Part shown: piece after piece, positions 57,062 to 64,000 of the stretch
Numbering within the stretch: the first letter of the stretch is position 1
How the letters are laid out: each line of letters opens with the position of its first letter
Assembly (NCBI GenBank): GCA_002435755.1
Contig: DIYH01000024.1
Coordinates: forward strand, 496,001 to 560,000
DNA length: 64,000 nucleotides
Source of the DNA: Flammeovirgaceae bacterium UBA6059
GTDB taxonomy: Bacteria; Bacteroidota; Bacteroidia; Cytophagales; Cyclobacteriaceae
Direction: 5' to 3'
The notes under the pieces: model-generated
Databases searched by the model: none
The model's input: only the letters and a program-made list of their open reading frames with translations
What the model was told of the DNA's origin: nothing
Translations under genes and position numbers: made by a program

Positions 57062-60000
57062 ATGAAAAAATTCAACCAGCTAATTGTTACCCTCGGGCTC
57101 CTGATACCATCTGTATCGCTAGCCCAAGCACCGCTAAGTGGTGACTATACTGTAGGAGTAGGAGGAGACTATACCACCATTACTGCTGCCATAGCAGCTA
57201 TCAACGAACATGGTCTTTCCGAAGATGTGACACTCAACATCGAGTCTGGGACTTACAATGAGGAAATCAACTTATCTAATCTCAACAATGGTGGTTTCCG
57301 GATAACTTTCGAAGGAATCAACGAAGCTACTACTATCATACATCCTCCTGGTACTGTTGGATCAAGTGGTGCCGGAATCCTGATTGACGATACCGACCGG
57401 GTCACCATCCAGAACCTTACGTTGGAAATGGATGACATCTCGGATGAGCAGGTTGATTTTGATTTAAATGCGACGAAGGGAATTGCGATTCTCAATTCGG
57501 AGGATATCATACTGGATAATGTCCACCTCAAAAACGACAGTGAGACCAGCGATTTTAACGATGATGATTTTTTTATCTCCAGTGCGTTGAGTATCACGAA
57601 TGTTAATACACTTACGGTGAGCTACTGCTCATTTAGCGGAGCAGGAAGTCACATTACCTTAGGAGAACATAGCGATGTAAGCATTTTTGAAAACAGCTTT
57701 CAGACGGCAAACGAAATGATTAGAAAAGATCCGGAAGCAAGTGATGACCCAACTGGAAATAATTTACTAATCGAAGGCAATGAGTTTACAGGACCGTTTA
57801 ATTCTGCTATAGAACTATCACATGTGGAGGATTTGATCATTCGCTCCAATGAATTGGATGGTATCGATGGTAATGAGTCAGGATCAGGGGTTTCATCATT
57901 TGAAAATATTGATCTGACCATCGAAGACAATACGATCAAAAACCTAGAGTACGGGATTGATATGATTAAAGATACCACGGCAATGGTTGTAAGGAATCAA
58001 ATTACAGCTACCTCGGGTGAAGCATTTTATGTAGGCGAATCGTCCGATCTGAAGGTGGTTAATAATTTCTTCGGTGATGTCGTATTGCTGAGCAGACTTT
58101 TCAATTTTGATTTCATTCACAATACAGTGGTATCTGCATCTTCGGATGTGCGGTCTGAAGTACTCTTTTTAGAAGTAGATGATGACGCCACCGGAGACCC
58201 TACCGCTAGAATTAGCAATAATATCTTCGTGGGTAACAACCAAGTACTTTACTGGTTGATAGCCTATATTGATTTTAATCAGGATGTGGATTACTCGCTG
58301 GATCACAACCTCTACTACCTGGATGATGATACAGGTATGAAACCGCTCGTCTATTTTGTGGATAGTGGTGGCGAGACGCATTATGGTGATCTGACCGAAT
58401 GGCAAAACACCGGACAATACGATCAAAACTCCCAAAGTTTTGCCCCTTCATTCGCAAGTACCACGGACTTTCATATTCCGAACGCGACAGACTACAGGTT
58501 TGGAGCGGTGCTGGATGATGTGACAGAAGATATTGATGGTGATGGTCGTTTAGCAGCTGTTGGTTATGACGTGGGAGCGGATCAATTCTGTGAAACCGAG
58601 GAAAACGAGGTGTCTATAGAGGCTTGTGGCTCTTACTCGTTCGATGGTAACAGTTTGAGATCATCAGGTGCTTACCAGGCTACTTTTAAGAACCAGATTG
58701 GTTGCGATAGCCTTGTCACGCTCAACCTTACCATTCTTCCTACCTACACCGAGCAGGTCGAGGTGGAGACGTGCGAGCCCTACGAGTTTGATGGAGCGCT
58801 CCTATCGGAATCAGGCCGATACTTCTCCTCATTACAGTCTGTGCAAGGATGTGACTCACTGGTTACGCTTGACCTGACCATCCTCGAAGCAACGACCAGC
58901 ACCACGGAGATAAGCGCATGTGAAAGCTATGAGTGGAATGACATGACCTTCACCGCCTCGGGTACTTACGAAGAGCTATTAACGAATGCCGCCGGTTGCG
59001 ATAGCACAGCCACACTGGTGCTGACCATACTGGAACCTAGCTCAGGATCGAGGGAGGTCAGTGCCTGCGACAGCTATACCTGGGAAGGCGATGAGTACAC
59101 CGCCTCAGGCACTTATCAGAAAACCTTGCTCAATACTGCAGGCTGTGATTCTGTAGCCACCCTCGACTTGACGATCCTAGCTTCGACATCCAGTGTGACG
59201 CAGGTCAGCGCTTGTGAATCATACGACTGGAACGGCATGACCTATGCGGAATCCGGGATGTATTCTGCCACACTAGTGAATGCAGCGGGCTGTGATTCCG
59301 TAGCGACCTTAGCCCTGACCTTACTCAGTACCAGCTCAAGTGAGACTATCGTAAATAGCTGCGGTAGCTACGAATGGGGAGGAGCGCTCTACACCGAGTC
59401 GGGCAACTACGAACAGCTACTGACCAATGCAGCTGGCTGTGACAGCACTGCGGTACTGGAGTTGACAGTACTAGTGTCGGATCAGGTTGAGCTGGCACAA
59501 GAATCCTGTGGTGCTTACGATTTTGGTGACCTGACCTTGTCAGCCACTGGGGATTACCAGCAGATATTCACCAATGAGGCCGGCTGTGATTCGATCGTGG
59601 ATTTAAGCTTTACCTACTATGCCGAGCCTGTGATGGACATCATCATCAGTGATGCGACGGTTGCTGTCCCTGATCAGGCCGGCTTTTCCTACCAATGGAT
59701 CAACTGTGAAACCGGTGAGGCCATAACCGGAGAAACAAGCAACGAATTCACACCTGAAGAGAGTGGTACCTATGCTGTGGAAGTCAACAATGGGCTGTGC
59801 AGCGAAACTTCGATCTGCGTAGAGCGAGTCATCGTGCTTTCAGCTTCAGCCGCATTGCTGTCCGAGATATCAATATTCCCTAATCCAACCAGTGATTTTC
59901 TCAACATAGACCTGAACCGAACAAGGCAAGAAATCAGTGTTGAGTTATTAACCCTGGATGGCAAGAAGGTACTGGATCAGCGCTTTTACAATCAAGACCA

Positions 60001-60097
60001 GCTTCAGTTGAATGTCAAGGGTAGGCAGGGTATCCACCTGCTGCGCTTGGACATTGACGATGAAGGTCATGTCTTCCAAAAGGTGCTGCTCAAATAA
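57062..60097 (+). CDS. Giant T9SS surface protein: beta-helix plus seven Cys repeats
   Basis: The frame opens at 57014, but ATG 57062 starts a signal peptide (MKKFNQLIVTLGLLIP... ending LAQ) nearly identical to that of the gene at 52231; product 1,011 residues. A right-handed beta-helix covers about 25-507 with IVIxNxxFxG-type rungs and the DVGADQFC cap. Seven Cys repeats (507-855) follow, then an Ig-like segment (YQWINCETGE) and a type A sorting domain (FPNPTSDFLNIDLN, final LLK). It is the simplest member of the family. It has no regulator between it and the previous giant gene, and its own promoter-type block lies upstream. It is a surface adhesin by inference. Confidence 0.9.
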   Translation: MKKFNQLIVTLGLLIPSVSLAQAPLSGDYTVGVGGDYTTITAAIAAINEHGLSEDVTLNIESGTYNEEINLSNLNNGGFRITFEGINEATTIIHPPGTVGSSGAGILIDDTDRVTIQNLTLEMDDISDEQVDFDLNATKGIAILNSEDIILDNVHLKNDSETSDFNDDDFFISSALSITNVNTLTVSYCSFSGAGSHITLGEHSDVSIFENSFQTANEMIRKDPEASDDPTGNNLLIEGNEFTGPFNSAIELSHVEDLIIRSNELDGIDGNESGSGVSSFENIDLTIEDNTIKNLEYGIDMIKDTTAMVVRNQITATSGEAFYVGESSDLKVVNNFFGDVVLLSRLFNFDFIHNTVVSASSDVRSEVLFLEVDDDATGDPTARISNNIFVGNNQVLYWLIAYIDFNQDVDYSLDHNLYYLDDDTGMKPLVYFVDSGGETHYGDLTEWQNTGQYDQNSQSFAPSFASTTDFHIPNATDYRFGAVLDDVTEDIDGDGRLAAVGYDVGADQFCETEENEVSIEACGSYSFDGNSLRSSGAYQATFKNQIGCDSLVTLNLTILPTYTEQVEVETCEPYEFDGALLSESGRYFSSLQSVQGCDSLVTLDLTILEATTSTTEISACESYEWNDMTFTASGTYEELLTNAAGCDSTATLVLTILEPSSGSREVSACDSYTWEGDEYTASGTYQKTLLNTAGCDSVATLDLTILASTSSVTQVSACESYDWNGMTYAESGMYSATLVNAAGCDSVATLALTLLSTSSSETIVNSCGSYEWGGALYTESGNYEQLLTNAAGCDSTAVLELTVLVSDQVELAQESCGAYDFGDLTLSATGDYQQIFTNEAGCDSIVDLSFTYYAEPVMDIIISDATVAVPDQAGFSYQWINCETGEAITGETSNEFTPEESGTYAVEVNNGLCSETSICVERVIVLSASAALLSEISIFPNPTSDFLNIDLNRTRQEISVELLTLDGKKVLDQRFYNQDQLQLNVKGRQGIHLLRLDIDDEGHVFQKVLLK

Positions 60098-60106
60098 GAT
60101 AATATC

Positions 60107-60229
60107 TATAGCTAAGTACTGAGAGTTCCGGTTTTTATCGGGACTTTCTTTCAGCTCTGCTTTTATCACATAAGTTTACTTCACAACAATAGTCCGAGAG
60201 GAAGAAAGGAGACCTGGGTCTCCTTTTTT
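60107..60229 (+). terminator. Conserved tandem-hairpin 3' element, copy 4
   Basis: Hairpin 1 is GTTCCGGT (60125-60132) with ATCGGGAC (60137-60144), paired through G-U substitutions, then TTTCTTT. The invariant core is at 60174-60193. The terminator is AGGAGAC-CTGG-GTCTCCT (60207-60224) with a T-run. Confidence 0.85.
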
Positions 60230-60500
60230 GTTGCCATGCTTTGCAAGTAAACCCGATCACTTATTGCATGAGTTGGATTGCTGCGCTCCGCTCGCATGCC
60301 TTGCCGGACAGGTAGGGAAAGACGAACGTTTCTGATTGATCATATGATGGCAGCCTAGTCCGTCTTTGCGAATGAGGAACGAATGAAGCAATCTCAAGGC
60401 GCCACTTGTGGATAGCAATTCCCTTATTCAGGTCAGCAGGAGATAATGTGTAATGAATAATCGACACAAAAAAGATCACCCCACTGCAATAGCCAGTAAG
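60230..60500. other. Gene-free spacer, repeat of the preceding spacer
   Basis: No gene was found. Sequence parallels 56566-56810, including the REP-like element at 60275-60395. Confidence 0.6.
60275..60395. repeat. REP-like bipartite inverted repeat, copy 2
   Basis: The left arm GGATTGCTGCGCTCCGCTCG and right arm GAGGAACGAATGAAGCAATC are imperfect reverse complements. The arrangement is the same as at 56611-56730. Confidence 0.6.
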
Positions 60501-60524
60501 AGGAGACATGGGTCTCCTTTTATT
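60501..60524 (+). terminator. Orphan terminator hairpin
   Basis: AGGAGAC-ATGG-GTCTCCT followed by TTTATTG duplicates the second hairpin of copies 3 and 4 without the upstream parts of the element. It lies between the tandem repeat spacer and the convergent regulator gene and may terminate that gene's transcript in the opposite direction as well. Confidence 0.55.
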
Positions 60525-60556
60525 GATATTAGGCCTTATCAGAATGCATGGAGGGC

Positions 60557-62605
60557 TTAGATCATCATCATATCCCTGATATTGTCGTCGGGACCTAGTT
60601 TCAGTTTTTTCTTGAGTCGATTGATCTTGCTTTTCACCGATCCCGGAGCTAGGTGTGTCACATTTGCGATCTCCTTGTTTGACATGCCTATTTTCAAATA
60701 GGCGCTTAGCTTGAGGTCATCCATTGTCAGTTTTGGGTGATCTTGTTTGAGTTTTTCAAAAAACTGAGGGTGAACGTCATTGAACCTGTGCAGAAAACTA
60801 TCCCAACTTTTGTCCAACGCATAGCTGTCCTCTATAGTCTTTTTCATTTCCTTGAAACTGGATTTGAGCTGATCGTCCATCCGACTCTCTACCATACTTA
60901 CTGTTTGCTCGAGATTTTTTAGCACTACATTTTTTTCGTGTGTAGCCATGGCCATGGTGGCCAATTCCCGCTCTTTGGCAGCCAATGTTTCTTCGGATAG
61001 TTTTTTCTCCGTTGCTCTCAATTCTTCGAGCTTATTATTTTTTTCAGCCAAATCCTCATTGGATTTTTGCTTAATACGGTAAGCACGATAAGCTAGAAAG
61101 GCGATGAGAGCCACAAGGCTGGAAACAACGGCAAGTGAAATATTGATGAGTCGATTTCTTGCCTGTTGCTCCTCGAATATCAGGCGTTGACGCTCTTGCT
61201 CCACTTCGAGTCGCCTGGTCTCTTTCTCTAATTCGTATTCATAATTTGCCGTAGCAATTTCAAGGGATTTTTCTTCGGTATATATACTATCTTTTAATTG
61301 ATTGAACCTGATCAGGTATTCATAAGCTTTACTATTATCACCACTGGCATTGGCAGCTTGATGGGCTATGCGGTACACATCTCGCTGATGACTGACAAAG
61401 TCAGTTACACTGGCCATGACAAGAAGTTCATCGACAATTTTGCGGAGCTCTCTTGTTTCACCCTCTTTTAATAGACATTCGGCAAGTAGCACCTTGAGTA
61501 GTAGTCGTTCCTGGGGGTAATCGTTTTCTTCCGCTATTTGCAATCCCTGATTGATGTAGGACAATGCTCCCTGGCAGTCACCGTTTTCTACCTTTAAGCC
61601 GGCTATACGTTCGAGGATATAGGCGACCCAATCCTTGGTGTCTAATTCCGTGTGAAGCTCAAGACTGATTTCATAAAACGACTGTGCAGAGTCGACCCGA
61701 CCTAGCGCTTTATAGCTGTCCGCTATATAGGAAGCTTGGTTGGCCATTTCAAATTTGAGCCCATGTTTTTGACTTGATTCATAGGACTTCTTAGAATAAC
61801 TGAGTGCTTGATCATAGTACTTCATTGAGTAAAATTGTTGACCTAACCGACCCGTCGCTGCGGCTTTGATCGTACCATAATTAGCACTATCTGCTATATC
61901 GAGGGCTTGCTGTATATACTTTATGGCCTTATTAAGGTCACCTGTATTTTGATATACAAGTCCAAGGTTATTGTATGCAATGGCTACATTAGCCCATTGA
62001 CCCAGTTGGCGATATAATTCCGCAGATTGCTCAAATAGCGCAGCTGCCTCTTCAAGACGTCCCAAACTATAGAAGACTACCCCTTGAAGAGATTTGACAT
62101 TGATCTTGTTCGCCTGGTAAGTCTTATCCTTCACGATTCCCTTACCTCGCTCATTGAGGGAATCAGATATACTAATGTTCAACAGTGTCGAATCATATTC
62201 TCCTTGGGAATTGTGTATCGAGGCAATGTTGTAGTAAGACGCAATATGTTGCTGAGTGGTATGATTGATGTAGTCCTGCGAGAGATCATCATAGTTATCT
62301 TCTATGAGGGTATTCAGTTTTTCATAATTGGATCTGGCTATATCGTATTCCCCTCTTACTCGATAAGACTGTGCAATTATAGTTTGCGCCTGGATGACAC
62401 CTTGCAGCCAGGATTCCTGTTCTGCTAGTTGATAAAGACTATCTGCTAACCTAAATGAGGCCTCAGGATCAACATGCAAGAGTTCGTCTGCTCGTCTCGC
62501 TTCACTCAGAAAATCTTCTTTAGATAATTGAGCATGAAGAGAGATTCTTACTGAGCAAATTACCAAGCATGAAAAAATTATTCTAATGGGATGTAGTCTG
62601 ATCAT
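60557..62605 (-). CDS. Membrane-anchored TPR sensor with LuxR/NarL-like helix-turn-helix
   Basis: A 682-residue protein with a signal or anchor peptide (ending LHAQ). Periplasmic TPRs cover about 40-450 (WANVAIAYNNLGLVYQNTGDLNKAIKY). A transmembrane helix near 490-510 (LINISLAVVSSLVALIAFLAY) is followed by a cytoplasmic coiled coil (to about 575) and a helix-turn-helix (LTMDDLKLSAYLKIGMSNKEIANVTHLAPGSVKSKINRLKKKL). Layout and HTH class match the regulator at 28899. It diverges from the giant gene at 62716, and the heptamer pair lies between them at 62654. This is the third regulator/adhesin arrangement in the window and the second divergent one. Confidence 0.88.
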   Translation of the reverse strand: MIRLHPIRIIFSCLVICSVRISLHAQLSKEDFLSEARRADELLHVDPEASFRLADSLYQLAEQESWLQGVIQAQTIIAQSYRVRGEYDIARSNYEKLNTLIEDNYDDLSQDYINHTTQQHIASYYNIASIHNSQGEYDSTLLNISISDSLNERGKGIVKDKTYQANKINVKSLQGVVFYSLGRLEEAAALFEQSAELYRQLGQWANVAIAYNNLGLVYQNTGDLNKAIKYIQQALDIADSANYGTIKAAATGRLGQQFYSMKYYDQALSYSKKSYESSQKHGLKFEMANQASYIADSYKALGRVDSAQSFYEISLELHTELDTKDWVAYILERIAGLKVENGDCQGALSYINQGLQIAEENDYPQERLLLKVLLAECLLKEGETRELRKIVDELLVMASVTDFVSHQRDVYRIAHQAANASGDNSKAYEYLIRFNQLKDSIYTEEKSLEIATANYEYELEKETRRLEVEQERQRLIFEEQQARNRLINISLAVVSSLVALIAFLAYRAYRIKQKSNEDLAEKNNKLEELRATEKKLSEETLAAKERELATMAMATHEKNVVLKNLEQTVSMVESRMDDQLKSSFKEMKKTIEDSYALDKSWDSFLHRFNDVHPQFFEKLKQDHPKLTMDDLKLSAYLKIGMSNKEIANVTHLAPGSVKSKINRLKKKLKLGPDDNIRDMMMI

Positions 62606-62653
62606 TGATACAAATTATAAAGAAAAACCTTACGCATTTGAGACAGATGAGGT

Positions 62654-62712
62654 TGCTAACCAGATGCTAACCACTAATACTTCCATCTGATGATACTTGA
62701 TATCACTTTTGA
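62654..62712 (+). promoter_or_regulatory. Heptamer-type direct repeat and probable promoter for giant gene 62716
   Basis: TGCTAACC at 62654 and 62665 (11-bp spacing) is followed by the same block of about 40 bases as at 56990-57029. The promoter-like end of the block (ATATCACTTTTGA) runs directly into the start region. Confidence 0.55.
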
Positions 62713-62715
62713 CTC

Positions 62716-64000
62716 ATGCCTTTCCAGTCAAATGCTTATTCGTCGATAAAAAACATCAGCCAGCTATTGATGATAGCTTGGTTCATCATTTTACCTGTAT
62801 CGATAGCCCGTGCCCAACTTTCGGGACAGTATACTGTAGGAAACAGCGCGGGTAGTGACTATGCCACGCTTACAGAAGTAGTTGCCTCACTTCAAAGTAA
62901 CTCTGTCGTCGGGGACTTAAACTTTGTCCTTGAATCAGGCACGTATGAAGACGTCTTAGCGTTTACTAGTCTCAACAATGGAGGCTATTCAATATCCATT
63001 CAAGGAGAGGATGCCATAAACACCGTACTAAAGCCAAACAATGTAGCTGTAGGTGGAACGGCCGGAATCAGCCTGCTTGGGGTCGATCACATCACATTTG
63101 AGAACCTGACCGTAGATATGAGTAATATTTCCTCTTCTACCTATTCGATGAATTCGAATAGAACTCAGGGTATCTATGTCGAAGATGTTACTGATTTGCT
63201 TTTTGATGAAGTTCATTTCTCCAACGCGAACTCCACTGGTGTGAACCCCGATTACATCAGCTCCAGTATCTATCTCTATACGGTCGAAAATGTAGTTGTG
63301 AACAACTGCACTTTCAGCGGTGCAGCTAATCACATTCGGTTCCGGGAATACTCAGATATCACGATCACGAATTGTGACTTTAGCACAAGTCAAAGACCTA
63401 TTAATGGATCCGTGAATGGGTCGGTAACTGGAGATGGCTTATTGGTCAGTTCAAATACAATGAGCAATGTGGTGCAAGGGATGTTTATGAACGCTGGCAG
63501 AGACATAAATAGTGGGATTACGAATATCACTATTGAAAACAACGTCATCACATCAGTAGACAATGCACTGGATCTGAGAGGGCTACATGATTTCGAAATC
63601 AGAAACAACACCATAACAACAAGTGAGGATGATGGCATTGGTATAGAAGTTTCTTATACAGGTGTAGGACTGATAGAAAACAATATCATCGATGCTTATC
63701 AGGGAATTTATTCATTCACCAATTCGGATGATGCCTCAGTAACAACAGTTGCCAACAACATGGTCAAAGGAGTGGAATATGCTGTTCGGTTTAGCGCGAA
63801 CAACAATTCCCAACTCTATCACAACACATTGTACAGTTCTGCGGAAGGTGATATCTCGGATAACGGTGATGGAACCTATAGGATTAATGACCCCTGGAGC
63901 GTCATACTGCTTCAAGGTTTTCTGGATACTGTCTATGTGGTAAACAACATCATATCGGGAAAGTATTTGGGTGATGGATTCTATAACTCAGGAATTGAAA
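62716..64000 (+). CDS. T9SS-type beta-helix surface protein (3' partial)
   Basis: The frame from ATG 62716 stays open to the window end (428 codons). A signal peptide (ending IARAQ) is followed by LSGQYTVGNSAGSDYATLTEVVASL, the same opening as the other beta-helix members. Then come repeated rungs (ITFENLTVDMS, VVNNCTFSGA, ISGKYLG). It should continue outside the window with Cys repeats and a sorting domain, but that part is not seen. It is divergent from the TPR regulator at 60557. Confidence 0.85.
   Translation, partial: MPFQSNAYSSIKNISQLLMIAWFIILPVSIARAQLSGQYTVGNSAGSDYATLTEVVASLQSNSVVGDLNFVLESGTYEDVLAFTSLNNGGYSISIQGEDAINTVLKPNNVAVGGTAGISLLGVDHITFENLTVDMSNISSSTYSMNSNRTQGIYVEDVTDLLFDEVHFSNANSTGVNPDYISSSIYLYTVENVVVNNCTFSGAANHIRFREYSDITITNCDFSTSQRPINGSVNGSVTGDGLLVSSNTMSNVVQGMFMNAGRDINSGITNITIENNVITSVDNALDLRGLHDFEIRNNTITTSEDDGIGIEVSYTGVGLIENNIIDAYQGIYSFTNSDDASVTTVANNMVKGVEYAVRFSANNNSQLYHNTLYSSAEGDISDNGDGTYRINDPWSVILLQGFLDTVYVVNNIISGKYLGDGFYNSGIE

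Larger units (their letters stand above)
58418..60478 (+). repeat. Segmental duplication, copy B
   Basis: Counterpart of 54900-56810: the same end of the beta-helix, Cys repeats, Ig-like segment, sorting domain, 3' element and REP-like spacer. It differs mainly by one extra Cys repeat and scattered substitutions. Boundaries are approximate. Confidence 0.75.

Noticed and set aside
32790..59625. CRISPR-like spacing of short DNA repeats (GGTTGCGATAGC-type)
   Set aside because: The repeats are codons for the GCDS motif of the protein Cys repeats, in frame throughout and without uniform spacers.

Overview
This window looks like chromosomal DNA from a gliding-type marine or soil Bacteroidota, most likely Cytophagales. 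The signs are type IX secretion (T9SS) type A C-terminal sorting domains on several very large secreted proteins, a hybrid two-component system of the SusR-replacement type, a TonB-dependent receptor with a carboxypeptidase-D-like N-terminal domain, 7TMR-DISM sensors, and weak Shine-Dalgarno sites. Genus cannot be assigned from the sequence alone. No rRNA, tRNA, CRISPR array, intact insertion sequence or phage gene was seen.

Region 1 (1-9.4 kb): the 3' end of a giant T9SS-secreted beta-solenoid protein (over 3,100 residues, start outside the window), ending at a terminator. Region 2 (9.5-23.5 kb, minus strand): a carbohydrate/phosphoester acquisition locus. In transcription order it has a 38-residue membrane peptide overlapping the next start codon, a TonB-dependent receptor, two paralogous beta-helix-like lipoproteins, a purple-acid-phosphatase-like enzyme and a GH36-like alpha-galactosidase, followed by a separately spaced hybrid sensor/AraC regulator. 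No SusD is visible; the paired lipoproteins occupy its place. Region 3 (23.6-24.3 kb): gene relics, namely an internally deleted regulator pseudogene next to an orphan T9SS sorting domain. They look like the two outer ends of a collapsed regulator/adhesin locus.

Region 4 (24.4-28.8 kb) holds small accessory genes: a divergent HxlR regulator/NTF2-like pair with a three-site operator, a TPR-like lipo/secreted protein with an HEGRH motif, an AraC regulator and a GNAT acetyltransferase. An FtsX-type permease with a PadR regulator sits at 38.1-41.1 kb.

Region 5 (28.9-64 kb) is the most distinctive part: a serial array of five giant T9SS surface proteins (30,985; 45,212; 52,231; 57,062; 62,716 to the window end). 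They are interleaved with five membrane-anchored regulators that share a LuxR/NarL-like C-terminal helix-turn-helix but carry two different sensor types, TPR (28,899 and 60,557) or 7TM (41,584; 43,333, frameshifted; 50,422). Every giant gene in the array, and two of the regulators, has tandem direct repeats of TGTnACC-like heptamers spaced 10-11 bp upstream. Four of the giant genes end in a conserved 3' element made of a covarying hairpin, an invariant 20-nt core and a GNRA- or NNGG-looped terminator. Shared cysteine-paired repeats of about 48 residues, beta-helix domains and sorting domains indicate recombination between the loci. My inference is that this is a family of co-regulated, modular, possibly diversifying surface adhesin cassettes, each with its own membrane one-component sensor. 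The function of the adhesins and the identity of the DNA-binding protein are not shown by the sequence.
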